Positions 1 to 8,738 of a stretch of 32,830 nucleotides of DNA are shown piece by piece (within the stretch, counting starts at the first letter, position 1; each line of letters begins with the position of its first letter). The notes under the pieces were generated by a model, which was not told where the DNA came from, did not search any database, and saw only the letters and a program-made list of their open reading frames with translations. Position numbers and translations under genes: made by a program. This DNA is from Clostridia bacterium (GTDB taxonomy: Bacteria; Bacillota; Sulfobacillia; RBS10-35; JAJYVM01): the NCBI GenBank assembly GCA_027314765.1, contig DAHVAF010000296.1, positions 1-32,830 on the forward strand. The letters run 5' to 3'.

Positions 1-180
1 TGAGCGCGGACCGGTGGGTCGCGGGGATACGCGCTGTCGCGGGCGCGGCGGCGCTTCGGCGTGCCAGCCCGTCCGCGCCGGCCACGCACCAAGCCTCGTT
101 GGGCGGTTGGAGCCCGCCGCTGAGCGAGGACCGGTGGGTCGCGGGGATACGCGCTGTCGCGGGCGCGGCGGCGCTTTGGC
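1..180. repeat. Direct repeat, two copies of 60 bp with 120-bp period
   Basis: Positions 1-60 and 121-180 are identical apart from two bases (position 7 versus 127, and 57 versus 177). The 60 bp between the copies is not repeated after the second copy. The left copy touches the window edge, so the unit may be longer. The period of 120 is a multiple of three, and a plus-strand frame open from position 3 reads the same peptide twice, including RWVAGIRAVAGAAAL. This could be the duplicated end of a plus-strand gene coming in from the left, but no stop codon closes it where expected, so coding is not established. Confidence 0.85.
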
Positions 181-272
181 TGGTATGCGCGGCGGTCGGT
201 CGGGGGCGCGGCAAGGCGGCGCAGGCGGCCGGCACACCCATCGACGAGCTCGGACCGGCGCGGCGGCCCACG
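181..272. other. No recognisable gene between the two tandem duplications
   Basis: Nothing recognisable is encoded on either strand. A plus-strand frame running through it reads like a hydrophobic helix followed by a basic tail (ending near PIDELGPARRPTPHR), which would suit the end of a membrane protein, but the frame continues without a stop into the permease gene. Confidence 0.4.
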
Positions 273-488
273 CCCCACCGTCAGAAGCGGATCAGGGCCC
301 ACCAGTCGAAGGCGTTGGCCCTGCGCCGCAGCAGGGCCATCACGTCCGCCTGCTCGAACAGGGTGGCGGCGACGCGGCCGCCCCACCGTCAGAAGCGGAT
401 CAGGGCCCACCAGTCGAAGGCGTTGGCTCTGCGCCGCAGCAGGGCCATCACGTCCGCCTGCTCGAACATGGTGGCGGCGACGCGGCCG
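273..488. repeat. Tandem duplication of 108 bp covering the 3' end of the permease gene
   Basis: Copy 1 (273-380) and copy 2 (381-488) differ at two positions that I can see, and an 8-base start of a third copy (CCCCACCG) follows at 489. Copy 2 holds the last 32 codons and the TGA stop of the minus-strand permease. Copy 1 lies just beyond that stop. Because 108 is divisible by three, reading through the stop would add a second copy of the same C-terminal tail (with Leu for Met at one place), ending at a TGA at 281-283. This looks like a recent duplication by slippage or unequal recombination; an assembly artefact cannot be excluded. Confidence 0.9.
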
Positions 489-1627
489 CCCCACCGCGCG
501 AGCAGCAGGGCGAACGCGATCCAGAGAACGATCGCTGCGGCGCCTGGCCGCACGGGCACCCCCAGCAAGCGCCGGAGGTCGCCGGCGGCCGCCGCCAGCC
601 CGCCGGCCGCCAGCGCCGTGGCCACCAGCACGTCGCAGGCGATGCTGCAGGTATTCAGCCACAGGATGTGGCCCGGCTCCAGGCCGACGGCCTTGTAGAT
701 ACCGAGCCGCTCCTGCTGGTCCAGGGCGCGGATCACCTGGGACACGCCCGCCGCCACGAAGAGGCCGATGAACATGAGCAGCACGGCGGTGCCCAGGTTC
801 TGGCCGGCGGCGGCGATGGCGCTCTGCACCTGGATGGAGGGCGTGGCCCCGGCCAGCACGGTCATGCGCACGTCCAGGGCGAACGGAAGGAACCCTCCGC
901 TTGCCATCGCCGGCTCGCGGGCCGACGGCACCAGCCCCTGCAGGGCAGCCGCCATGGCCGCGCCGTCCGTGGTGGCGTAAGCGGGGCTGCCCCAGAGGAA
1001 GACCGCGTCAGGCTCCCGGGCGCCAGTGAGCCGGCTGAGCGCGCCGAGGTCGAGCAGCGGGCCCGCCACGACCGACTCGCTGCCGGAGTAGCTGCCCGTC
1101 ACGGGCTGGCTGAGGCTCCGCCGCACCCCGGTCAGCGGGTCGAGGTAGGAGAGCGTGACGACCTGGCCAAGCCTGGCCTGACCGCTCGCCAGCCAGCCAA
1201 CCGGCACCAGCAGGTCGCCGTGGCCGCGGAAAGTCGTCGAGGGTCCCGTCACGACCGTCGTCCACCCGCTGAGGGAGGTGAAGCCCCATGCGTCCACCTC
1301 GCCCCACGGACTCTCCACGGTGGCCCGCAGCGCCGTCTGGGCGGCCCGGGCGATCCCGCGGCGCTGGGCCGCCTGCGCGACGGCCGCTGCGGAGAACGAC
1401 GGCTGGGACAGCGCGCTCATCCAGGCTGGACCCACCACAGCCACCGTGGCGCCCATGGCGACGGGCTGAACCGTGGCGTCGCCGAGCCCGGCCCGCCCCG
1501 CCGACCACGACTGGTACACGCCAAAGATCATGGCGCCCGCCGTCAGCACAACGATGAGGAAGAGGTCGATGCGGAGCGTGGCCCGCCAGTCCGACCACCA
1601 CAGGCGGACCAGGGGTGTCCTACCCAC
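389..1627 (-). CDS. ABC transporter permease, FtsX-like (second permease)
   Basis: A 412-residue membrane protein with the layout of FtsX/MacB-type permeases: one membrane helix near the N-terminus (about 19-38), a large extracytoplasmic domain (about 40-275) and three C-terminal helices (about 280-299, 321-348, 362-380). The cytoplasmic loop after the second helix contains QQERLGIYKAVGL, the counterpart of the R-E-LR-A-GA loop of the family. Such permeases move lipids, peptides or drugs outward, or transmit ATPase motion across the membrane; the substrate cannot be read from sequence. It starts with GTG and overlaps the preceding permease gene by 8 bp (GTGGGTAG), so the two are very likely translationally coupled and form a heterodimer. 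Its last 32 codons and stop are duplicated directly downstream. Confidence 0.85.
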   Translation of the reverse strand: MGRTPLVRLWWSDWRATLRIDLFLIVVLTAGAMIFGVYQSWSAGRAGLGDATVQPVAMGATVAVVGPAWMSALSQPSFSAAAVAQAAQRRGIARAAQTALRATVESPWGEVDAWGFTSLSGWTTVVTGPSTTFRGHGDLLVPVGWLASGQARLGQVVTLSYLDPLTGVRRSLSQPVTGSYSGSESVVAGPLLDLGALSRLTGAREPDAVFLWGSPAYATTDGAAMAAALQGLVPSAREPAMASGGFLPFALDVRMTVLAGATPSIQVQSAIAAAGQNLGTAVLLMFIGLFVAAGVSQVIRALDQQERLGIYKAVGLEPGHILWLNTCSIACDVLVATALAAGGLAAAAGDLRRLLGVPVRPGAAAIVLWIAFALLLARWGGRVAATMFEQADVMALLRRRANAFDWWALIRF

Positions 1628-3233
1628 CGCGCAGCACCGCCAGCACCGGCAGCCGGGCGGCCCAGATCGTGGCCAGGGCCAGCGTGACCGCCGCCAACGG
1701 GAGCGTGCCGCCGACGACCACCGCCAGCAGGCGGCCCCAGGCGGCCAGCATCCCGCCGATCCCCAGGCCGTTGCTCAGGACCTGCCATGTCAGAAACGGC
1801 AGGGCCACCGCCAGCCCGCAGATGGCGCCGAGGCTGGCCACGGCGCCGATCTCCGCCCCCAGCAGGGCCGCGACCTCGCCCATCCCGGCCCCGGCCGCGC
1901 GCAGGGCGGCCACCTCCCGCCGCCGGTTGATCACGATCACGTACAGGTTGCCGCCGAACAGCAGCACGGCCACCACGTATCCGGCCAGTGATGTCAGCCG
2001 GGCGATCCACGGCGGCACGCCGGGCGACGTCTGGGTCGGCGTGGCCCCCCGCTCCGCGGCCAGGGCGTCCTGCACCGGCACGGCGAGGGCTGGGTCCCGC
2101 TGAAGGCTGGTGGCGGCATCCAGGGCTGGAACCTCGGCCACCGTGGCGTCCGGCAGGGCCTGCTGCAGGGCGGCTTCCACCTGGTTGAGGTCAGCCAGGC
2201 CCCCCTGCAGGTTGAGGACCCAGGCCCCGCGGCCGGCGGGCGGGCTCCAGCCGACCTGCGCGGCCAGCGTGCGCCAGTACCCGGCCGGGACGAGCACGGT
2301 CCCCGTCGTCCAGTCCGCCGGCTCGACGACCTGATTCGAGGACGGCACCGGCCCGCCCGGCGCCGACCCCGCGGGAATGGCGGTCATCCCGCCAGGCGTC
2401 AGCTTCTGCGATATCCAGTCCCAATGGCCCTCAGGCACGGCGTACGCGCCGACCACGCGCAGCCCGACCGGCCGGAGCCGGCTCCAGTCCGCGGCGCCGC
2501 CAGTCCATATCGGCACCATCAGCGAAAGGTTCCCGCCAACGGCGGGCACCGGCGCCGGCAGCACCTCGGGCCGCCCCTGGCTGAGGGCCACCAGGCGGCC
2601 ATTGTCGCGGGAGTACCCGGCGCTGCGGTCGGTGGCCGAGGTCAGCGCTGGCCGGTACCCGTCCACCAGGGCCACCGGCTGGTCGGCCTCGCCAGGGAGG
2701 AAGTAGCGGCCCGCGGTGATCGCGCCGCTGGCGAACCCGGTCGCCCGGTCGACCGCCGCGCTGCGCGCGATCACGTCCACCCGCGCGTAACGGCCCGGGG
2801 CGTAGGCCCAGAGAGCCGGCAGCGCCTCCACGGGCGTGGCCTGCGCAACTCCCGGGAAGTGTGCCAGCAGCGCCGACGCCCTGGCCACCTCGGCCGGCGT
2901 CGCCGCGGCGGCTGACGTCCCCGCCCACGCCAGCTCAGGATCCAGCCAGCCGAGCGGCCCGTTGCCGCCGGGCGCCGGCGGCTGCCAGGCCCAGCTCGCC
3001 CCCGAGGGCAGGTCCACCCCCGGCAGCGCCAGCGCGGGGATCTGCACGATGATCGAGCCGCCCAGGTAGCGGCGCGCCGCCACCGCGGCCGTGCCGGGCT
3101 GGCCGGTGTCGATGGTCAGGCTGAACGCGGCGACCAGGGTGGCCACCGCGAGGCTGATGGCCGCCAGTGCGCTGCGCGAGAGCGAGCGCCTGGCCATGCG
3201 CCACCCGAAGCGCCAGAAGGCGGCGTTCCTCAC
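1620..3233 (-). CDS. ABC transporter permease, FtsX-like (first permease)
   Basis: A 537-residue permease of the FtsX/MacB type. An N-terminal membrane helix (about 21-40) follows a basic segment, then comes a long extracytoplasmic domain (about 45-410) and three C-terminal helices (about 414-436, 458-482, 500-525). The loop NRRREVAALRAAGAG after the second helix is the family's conserved cytoplasmic motif. The gene starts with GTG at 3233 and overlaps the stop of the ATPase gene by four bases (GTGA), and its own end overlaps the next permease by eight. The three genes therefore look like one exporter operon with two different permease subunits. The extracytoplasmic domain gives no clue to the substrate. 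Confidence 0.88.
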   Translation of the reverse strand: MRNAAFWRFGWRMARRSLSRSALAAISLAVATLVAAFSLTIDTGQPGTAAVAARRYLGGSIIVQIPALALPGVDLPSGASWAWQPPAPGGNGPLGWLDPELAWAGTSAAAATPAEVARASALLAHFPGVAQATPVEALPALWAYAPGRYARVDVIARSAAVDRATGFASGAITAGRYFLPGEADQPVALVDGYRPALTSATDRSAGYSRDNGRLVALSQGRPEVLPAPVPAVGGNLSLMVPIWTGGAADWSRLRPVGLRVVGAYAVPEGHWDWISQKLTPGGMTAIPAGSAPGGPVPSSNQVVEPADWTTGTVLVPAGYWRTLAAQVGWSPPAGRGAWVLNLQGGLADLNQVEAALQQALPDATVAEVPALDAATSLQRDPALAVPVQDALAAERGATPTQTSPGVPPWIARLTSLAGYVVAVLLFGGNLYVIVINRRREVAALRAAGAGMGEVAALLGAEIGAVASLGAICGLAVALPFLTWQVLSNGLGIGGMLAAWGRLLAVVVGGTLPLAAVTLALATIWAARLPVLAVLRGG

Positions 3234-3901
3234 GAACCGACCAGGCGGCCGTCCCGCATGCGCACGTAGCGCCCGGCGTAGTCGGCGAAGAGCGGGTCGT
3301 GGGTGGCGACGACGAAGGTCTGGCCCAGCTCGCGGTTCAGCCGCGCGAAGAGGTCGAGCACGGCGCGCGTCGTGTCCTCATCAAGGTTGGCGGTGGGCTC
3401 GTCCCCGAAGACGACCTGCGGCGCGTTCGCCAGGGCGCGGGCGATTGCCACCCGCTGCTGCTCCCCGCCCGACATCTGGTAGGGGAAGTGACGGGCCCGC
3501 CCGCCGAGGCCGACCAGCTCCAGCAACTCCTGGGCGCGGGCCTCCCGCGTCGCGGCCGTCCCCGGCCGCATGGCGAGCGGCAGCGTGAGGTTCTCCGCCG
3601 CCGTGAGGTTCTGGAGCAGGTGAAACCCCTGGAAGATGAAGCCGAGGTGAGTGCGCCGCAGGCGCACGAGCTCATGCGGCGGGAGCTGGTTCAACTCCTG
3701 TCCCTGCAGGCGGACGGCGCCGCCCGAAGGCGTCTCAAAGCCGCCCAGCATGCCGAGGAGGGTGGTCTTGCCGCATCCTGAGGGTCCGGCCAGAACGACA
3801 AACTCCCCGGCGTTCACTCGAAGCGTGACGCCACGCACCGCCTCAACGGAGCCGTAACCCGTTACGTAGATCTTGGTGAGGTCGTCGGCCTCAAGCAACA
3901 T
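3230..3901 (-). CDS. ABC transporter ATP-binding protein (LolD/MacB type)
   Basis: A 223-residue ATPase that would power the two permeases encoded immediately after it. All motifs are intact: Walker A GPSGCGKT at 39-46, Q-loop Gln91, signature SGGEQ at 144-148, Walker B VVFGDE at 163-168, D-loop around 171-174 and the switch His201. Length and the FIFQGFHLL segment match the LolD/MacB/FtsE-like group rather than importer ATPases. It starts with ATG, and its TGA stop overlaps the GTG of the first permease. It lies only 37 bp after hutG on the same strand, so it may be co-transcribed with the hut genes, though a hairpin sits in the gap. A link to histidine metabolism is not shown. Confidence 0.93.
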   Translation of the reverse strand: MLLEADDLTKIYVTGYGSVEAVRGVTLRVNAGEFVVLAGPSGCGKTTLLGMLGGFETPSGGAVRLQGQELNQLPPHELVRLRRTHLGFIFQGFHLLQNLTAAENLTLPLAMRPGTAATREARAQELLELVGLGGRARHFPYQMSGGEQQRVAIARALANAPQVVFGDEPTANLDEDTTRAVLDLFARLNRELGQTFVVATHDPLFADYAGRYVRMRDGRLVGS

Positions 3902-3908
3902 ATCGGGT

Positions 3909-3932
3909 AGCTTCGGGACGGCGTCCCAAGCT
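3909..3932. terminator. Hairpin between hutG and the ABC operon
   Basis: Inverted repeat AGCTT-c-GGGAC / GTCCC-AAGCT with a 3-base loop (GGC) and one unpaired base. It occupies most of the 37-bp gap between the hutG stop and the ATPase start. No U-tract follows on the minus strand, so it may be a weak terminator, a processing site, or an element that tunes expression of the exporter relative to the hut genes. Confidence 0.45.
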
Positions 3933-3938
3933 CCTTCG

Positions 3939-4847
3939 TTATGCGAGATAAGCCGCGGCCATCAACTCGACGGCCAGCCGGGCGCCGAGCAGGGCCGTGC
4001 CGCCGCCAGGGTCGAGGAAGGGGTTAACTTCGACGACGTCGGCGCCGACGATGCGGTTGCGTGCCCCCGCCTCGCGGAGGACCGCGCGAACGTCGCGGTA
4101 GGTGAGGCCGCCGGGCTCCGGGGACGAAGTCCCCGGAGCTGCGGACGGATCGAGGCCGTCGATGTCGAGGGTGATGTAGAGGTCGCGCCCGGAGGGCAAC
4201 GCCCGGAGGGCGCCCTCGAGCCCGTCGCGGGCGAGGAGCAGACGGTGACCGCGGGCCACGGCGGCGTCCCAGGCCGGTCGCGACGTCCGGATGCCGCGCA
4301 CGCCGATCACGGTGACGTTTCCAATCCAGGAGAGCTCGCTGGCACGCCGGATGGGGCTGGAATTCGAGCGCGGAAAGCCGCCGACCTCATCGGTGAAGTC
4401 CAGGTGAGCGTCGATCTGCAGGATGTCGACCGGTCGCCCGAGCGCGCCGAAGGCGCGCAGGATGGGATACGTGACGGAATGATCCCCGCCAAGGCCGATC
4501 GGGATGATGCCCGCACTGAGCAGGCTCCGTACAAGAGCGTCGGTGCGTTGGTCCAGCGCATCCAGGTCCGTGTACAGCGGATCCACGTCCCCGGCATCCG
4601 CCAGGCGGCAGCCCACCAGGTACTGGCGGTCGTCCTCCACGTCCCAGTAGCCGGGGTTGGCATCGCCCCAGGCCATGGCGTAGCGGGCGGAGGCGTCGCG
4701 GAGGGCGCGCGGCCCGAGCCGTGCGCCTGGCCGGTACCCGGTGGCGGCGTCGAAGGGAACTCCGAAGACGGCGAAGTGCGGGTGCGGCTCCTGCGTAAGC
4801 AGCGGCGCCGCAGCGAACGTGGCGATTCCAGCCAGCGGCATGGTCAT
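3939..4847 (-). CDS. hutG: Formimidoylglutamase / agmatinase-family ureohydrolase
   Basis: Arginase-superfamily enzyme of 302 residues. Manganese-binding motifs are complete: GGDHS at 120-124, DAHLD at 146-150 and DIDGLDP at 228-234, followed by the PGT..PEPGG block typical of the agmatinase/formimidoylglutamase branch. In its hut context the likely reaction is N-formimino-L-glutamate + water to L-glutamate + formamide, the last step of histidine breakdown. Sequence motifs alone do not exclude agmatinase or another guanidine hydrolase. I chose ATG at 4847 because it overlaps the hutI stop as ATGA and has a purine-rich AGAGGGGG upstream; longer forms of the frame run inside hutI and do not look like protein. 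Confidence 0.85.
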   Translation of the reverse strand: MTMPLAGIATFAAAPLLTQEPHPHFAVFGVPFDAATGYRPGARLGPRALRDASARYAMAWGDANPGYWDVEDDRQYLVGCRLADAGDVDPLYTDLDALDQRTDALVRSLLSAGIIPIGLGGDHSVTYPILRAFGALGRPVDILQIDAHLDFTDEVGGFPRSNSSPIRRASELSWIGNVTVIGVRGIRTSRPAWDAAVARGHRLLLARDGLEGALRALPSGRDLYITLDIDGLDPSAAPGTSSPEPGGLTYRDVRAVLREAGARNRIVGADVVEVNPFLDPGGGTALLGARLAVELMAAAYLA

Positions 4848-6079
4848 ACGACGCGCTGCCCCCTCTTCCACACGGCGGTCACCAGATTGCTGCCGAAGCG
4901 GTACGGGATGGCGGCATGATCGCGATCGCCGATCGCGATCATGTCCGCCTGCTTGCCCGGTTCCAAGGAGCCCACGCGGCCGTGCACATCCAGCGCCCAG
5001 GCCGCGTTCAGGGTGGCCGCGCAAAGCGCCTCCTCCGGCGTCAGGCGCAGCGCGACGCATGCCAGGCCAATGATCACGGCCATGGACTCGATGGGGGACG
5101 AGCCGGGGTTGCAGTCGGTGGCAAGCGCGACGGCGACGCCGGCGTCGACCAGGTGCCGCGCGGGCGCGTGCTCGATGCCGAGGAGGAAGGAGGCTCCGGG
5201 AAGCAGCACGCCCATGACCCCGGCGTCGGCCATGGCGCGGATGCCGTCCTCGGAAACCTTCTCGAGGTGGTCGGCCGTGCGCGCGCCCACGGTGGCGGCC
5301 AGCTCGGCCCCACCGCAGGCGGTCAACTGGTCGGCGTGAAGGCGGGGCTGCAGGCCGGCCGCAAGACCGGCCTGGAGCATCCGGCGTGACTGCTCGGCGT
5401 CGAAGACCCCAGTCTCGCAGAAGACGTCGCAGAACCTGGCGATGCCCTGGCGCGCGGCGGCGGGCGTCATCTCGTTCACGACCAAGTCGACATAGTGCTC
5501 GGGACCCGCGCGAGCCTCCATCGGAACTTCGTGCCCGCCCAACAGGGTCGCCACCAGCTCCACCGGCTCGTCCAGCCGCGCGATGGCGTCCAGCATCTTC
5601 AGCTCGTCCGCGGTCGTGAGCCCGTACCCGCTCTTGACCTCAGCCGTCGTCGTGCCCGCGGCGAGCATCCGGCGGAGGCGCGGACGCGCCCCCGCGACCA
5701 GCTGGTCCACGGTGGCCGCACGGGTGGCCGCCACAGTGGAAAGGATGCCGCCGCCGCGGCGACCGATCTCGGCGTAGGAGACGCCCCGCAACCGCTCGCG
5801 GAACTCGCCGGTGCGGTCGCCGGCGTAGACGACATGGGTGTGGCAGTCCACGAAGCCGGGGAGCACGGTCTGGCCCTTGGCGTCATAGACCTCGCGGGCC
5901 TGCCGCCAGTCTCGAGGCAGGGTGGCCATGGGTCCGACGACGAGAATCCGGCCTCCGTCCACGGCGACATACGCGTCGTGGACCAGGCCCAGATCGCCGA
6001 GGGCGGGACCGCACCTGGGGACGGGACCACCGGACAGGGTGGCCGCTTCCGCGGCCCCCACAACAACCAGATCGATCAC
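4844..6079 (-). CDS. hutI: Imidazolonepropionase
   Basis: Cytoplasmic amidohydrolase of 411 residues that opens the ring of 4-imidazolone-5-propanoate to give N-formimino-L-glutamate, the third step of histidine degradation. The metal site is visible: HTH at 80-82 in the segment [15 protein letters not shown], His183 in GGHEVP, His248 in LHADQ and Asp322 in ATDCNPGS. The EVKSGYGL block at 147-154 is characteristic of HutI among amidohydrolases. Length matches the family. The GTG start overlaps the hutU stop as GTGA, and the stop overlaps the hutG start as ATGA, so the three enzymes should be made in a fixed ratio. Confidence 0.96.
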   Translation of the reverse strand: MIDLVVVGAAEAATLSGGPVPRCGPALGDLGLVHDAYVAVDGGRILVVGPMATLPRDWRQAREVYDAKGQTVLPGFVDCHTHVVYAGDRTGEFRERLRGVSYAEIGRRGGGILSTVAATRAATVDQLVAGARPRLRRMLAAGTTTAEVKSGYGLTTADELKMLDAIARLDEPVELVATLLGGHEVPMEARAGPEHYVDLVVNEMTPAAARQGIARFCDVFCETGVFDAEQSRRMLQAGLAAGLQPRLHADQLTACGGAELAATVGARTADHLEKVSEDGIRAMADAGVMGVLLPGASFLLGIEHAPARHLVDAGVAVALATDCNPGSSPIESMAVIIGLACVALRLTPEEALCAATLNAAWALDVHGRVGSLEPGKQADMIAIGDRDHAAIPYRFGSNLVTAVWKRGQRVV

Positions 6080-7746
6080 TGTCGCGCGGGGGTCATCGGC
6101 ACGCGGATACCGCGTGCCGACGCGACCTCGATGGCGCGGGGGTAGCCGGCGTCGGCGTGGCGCAGCACCCCTGTGCCCGGGTCCGTGCGCAGCACGTGCG
6201 CCAGGCGCCAGTCCGCCTCCGCGCTGCCGTCGGCCACCCCCACCATGCCGGCGTGCAGGCTGTAGCCGATGCCCACGCCGCCGCCGTGGTGGAAGCTCAC
6301 CCAGCTCGCGCCCGCGGCCGTGTTCACCAGGGCGTTCAGGATCGGCCAGTCGGCGATGGCGTCCGATCCGTCGCGCATGCCCTCCGTCTCCCGGTTGGGG
6401 GAGGCGACCGAGCCGGCGTCCAGGTGGTCGCGGCCGATCACGATCGGGGCCTTCAGCTCGCCGCGGCGCACGAGGTCGTTGAAGATGAGGCCCACGCGGT
6501 CGCGCTCGCCGTAGCCGAGCCAGCAGATGCGCGCGGGCAGGCCCTGAAACGGGATGCGGTCCTGGGCCAGGCGAATCCAGCGGCAGAGGGGCTCGTTGTC
6601 GGCGAACTCCTTCAGGATGACCTCGTCGGTGCGGTGGATGTCGGCGGGGTCGCCGGAGAGGGCCAGCCAGCGGAAGGGGCCGCGGCCTTCGCAGAACTGC
6701 GGGCGGATGTAGGCGGGGACGAAGCCGGGGTAGGAGAAGGCCCGCGCCTCGGGCAGCCCGCCCTCGACGGCCTGGGCGCGCAGGTTGTTCCCGTAATCGA
6801 ACGCGACCGCGCCCCTGGCCGCGAAGACGACGATCGCCTCCACGTGGCGGGCCATGGCGTGCTGGGCCAGGCGCACGTACTCGGCGGGGTCGGCCTCGCG
6901 CAGGTCGGCGGCCTCGCCCGGCGGCAGGCCGGGGGGCAGGTAACCGCGCAGCGGGTCGTGGGCCGAGGTCTGGTCGGTGACGACGTCGGGCTGGAAGCCG
7001 CGGCGGACCAGCTCGGGCAGCACGTCGGCGCAGTTGCCGATCAGGGCGATGGAGGCGGGCTCACGCGCGGTGCGCGCCTGCTCGGCCCAGGCGACGGCGG
7101 TGTCCAGGTCCTCGGTCATCCGGTCGCAGAAGCCGGCGTCCACGCGGCGGCGGGCGCGGGCCGGGTCCACCTCAACGCAGAGGGCGATGCCCTCGTTCAT
7201 GGTGACGGCCAGCGGCTGGGCGCCGCCCATGCCGCCAAGGCCGCCGGTCAGGACCAGGCGGCCCCTGAGGGAGCCGCCGAAGTGCTGGGCGGCGAGGGCG
7301 GCCAGGGTCTCGTACGTGCCCTGGATGATGCCCTGGCTGCCGATGTAGATCCAGGAGCCCGCCGTCATCTGGCCGTACATGGTGAGGCCGGCGCGCTCCA
7401 GCTCCCAGAACTTCTCCCAGGTGGCCCAGTGGGGGACGAGGTTGGCGTTGGCGATGAGCACGCGCGGGGCCCGCGGGTGGGTCGGGAAGACGCCGACGGG
7501 TTTGCCGGAGGCCACCAGCAGGGTCTCGTCGTCGGCGAGGCGGTGCAGCTCGGCGACGATGGCGCGGTAACAGTCCCAGTCGCGGGCGGCCTTGCCCGTG
7601 CCGCCGTAGACGACGAGGCGCTCGGGATCCTCGGCGACCTCGGGGTCGAGGTTGTTCATCAGGCAGCGAAGGGCCGCCTCCTGCTGCCAGCCGCGGCAGG
7701 AGATGGCGGTGCCCCGGGGGGCGCGGACCGTCTCGGCGCCGGCCAT
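6076..7746 (-). CDS. hutU: Urocanate hydratase
   Basis: Full-length urocanase (556 residues, the usual size) that converts urocanate to imidazolonepropionate using tightly bound NAD+. Visible marks are the glycine-rich nucleotide-binding segment [12 protein letters not shown] near 167-178, the conserved block [10 protein letters not shown] at 351-360, Cys408 in [11 protein letters not shown] (equivalent to the catalytic Cys410 of the Pseudomonas putida enzyme), and the late [13 protein letters not shown] segment. The ATG at 7746 is preceded by GGGAGGAAG, a good ribosome binding site. It is the first gene of the run hutU-hutI-hutG. Histidine ammonia-lyase (hutH), which makes its substrate, is not in the window. 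Confidence 0.97.
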   Translation of the reverse strand: MAGAETVRAPRGTAISCRGWQQEAALRCLMNNLDPEVAEDPERLVVYGGTGKAARDWDCYRAIVAELHRLADDETLLVASGKPVGVFPTHPRAPRVLIANANLVPHWATWEKFWELERAGLTMYGQMTAGSWIYIGSQGIIQGTYETLAALAAQHFGGSLRGRLVLTGGLGGMGGAQPLAVTMNEGIALCVEVDPARARRRVDAGFCDRMTEDLDTAVAWAEQARTAREPASIALIGNCADVLPELVRRGFQPDVVTDQTSAHDPLRGYLPPGLPPGEAADLREADPAEYVRLAQHAMARHVEAIVVFAARGAVAFDYGNNLRAQAVEGGLPEARAFSYPGFVPAYIRPQFCEGRGPFRWLALSGDPADIHRTDEVILKEFADNEPLCRWIRLAQDRIPFQGLPARICWLGYGERDRVGLIFNDLVRRGELKAPIVIGRDHLDAGSVASPNRETEGMRDGSDAIADWPILNALVNTAAGASWVSFHHGGGVGIGYSLHAGMVGVADGSAEADWRLAHVLRTDPGTGVLRHADAGYPRAIEVASARGIRVPMTPARQ

Positions 7747-7851
7747 GCGCGATGCTTCCTCCCGCCTCTAAGAGTATCTCGTGTGCCGCCGGGCGGGATG
7801 TGACGGAAGTGGTGGCAGGAAGGCGGGGGTGGGCCCGCCAACGTGGCTTCC
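7747..7851. promoter_or_regulatory. Divergent intergenic region, hut operon versus BtuF-like gene
   Basis: About 100 bp separate the two divergent starts and must hold both promoters. I see the hutU ribosome binding site on the minus strand (GGGAGGAAG, complement of about 7753-7761) but no convincing -35/-10 pair and no clear operator palindrome. Confidence 0.4.
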
Positions 7852-8724
7852 ATGCGCATTGCATCGCTGGTGCCGAGCGGGACGGCCATTGTGCTCGCAC
7901 TGGGCCTGCGGGATTCGCTCGTCGCCGTCACCGACGGGTGCGGGCTGCAGGGGCCGCCCGTCGTCGTGCGGTCGGCCATCGACTCGGCCGGGCTCGCGGC
8001 GGCGGAGATCGACCGGCGGGTCTCCGCGGCCGCGGCGGCGGGGAGCAGCCCGTACGTGGTGGACGAGGATCTGCTGCGCGCGCTGCGGCCGGACGTGGTC
8101 CTGACGCAGGACACCTGCCCGGTCTGCGCGCTGCCGGGGGATGCCGCGCGGCTGGCGGCGGCGCCCGGCGCCGAGGTGGTGTCGCTCAGCCCGCGGGGGT
8201 TGGAGGGCGTGCTGGCGGCCATCGGGGACGTGGCGCGGGCGGCCGGGGTGCAGGGGCGCGGGCGCGACCTGGCGGAGGGGCTGCGGGAGCGGCAGGCCGC
8301 CCTGGCGCGGCGCGTGGCGGGGCTGCCCGCCGTGCCCGTGGCCTGCCTGGAGTGGCTCGACCCGCCGTTCAACGCGGGGCACTGGATGCCGGAGCTCGTG
8401 CGGGCGGCTGGGGGCTGCGACCCCCTGGCCGAGCCGGGGGCCATGTCGCGCCGCATGAGCTGGGCCGAGGTCTTCGCGGCGGGCGGGGACGGGGTGCGCA
8501 CGGCCGTGTGCCTGCCGTGCAGCCTCGGGCTGGAGCGGGCGGCGGCGGAGGCGGACGCCCCTGACTGGCCGGATGGCTGGGTGGTCTGGGCCACGGACGG
8601 GGGGCGGCTCTTCTCCGGCGGCGCGCCAGCGCTGTGGGAGGGGATGGAGGTCCTGGCCGCGATGCTGCACCCGGAGGCCTGCGGGGGGCCGCCTCCTTTG
8701 AGCCTCGCCCGGCGCGTCCGGTGA
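7852..8724 (+). CDS. BtuF-like cobalamin-binding family protein, no signal peptide
   Basis: A 290-residue protein resembling the helical-backbone periplasmic binding fold of BtuF/FepB-type proteins, in the subgroup often annotated as cobalamin-binding protein. It begins MRIASLVPSGTAIVLALGL, has ELRPDVVLTQDTCPVC-like text (RALRPDVVLTQDTCPVC here, with Cys89 and Cys92) and a conserved CLEWLDPPFNAGHWMPEL segment. It has no signal peptide or lipobox, so it is probably cytoplasmic and not a classical importer component, and no BtuCD genes are near. I start at ATG 7852, where family members usually begin; a GTG at 7843 in frame is possible and lies closer to the AGGCGGGGG ribosome binding site. Ligand unknown. 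Confidence 0.72.
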   Translation: MRIASLVPSGTAIVLALGLRDSLVAVTDGCGLQGPPVVVRSAIDSAGLAAAEIDRRVSAAAAAGSSPYVVDEDLLRALRPDVVLTQDTCPVCALPGDAARLAAAPGAEVVSLSPRGLEGVLAAIGDVARAAGVQGRGRDLAEGLRERQAALARRVAGLPAVPVACLEWLDPPFNAGHWMPELVRAAGGCDPLAEPGAMSRRMSWAEVFAAGGDGVRTAVCLPCSLGLERAAAEADAPDWPDGWVVWATDGGRLFSGGAPALWEGMEVLAAMLHPEACGGPPPLSLARRVR

Positions 8725-8738
8725 CCCGATAAGGTAAT

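Noticed and set aside
14-1687. Long plus-strand open frames opposite the permease and ATPase genes
   Set aside because: They are Arg/Gly/Pro/Ala-rich shadows expected in high-GC DNA and lie opposite genes with clear family motifs.
7747-7842. Cobalamin riboswitch before the BtuF-like gene
   Set aside because: The leader is too short and has no B12-box-like sequence.
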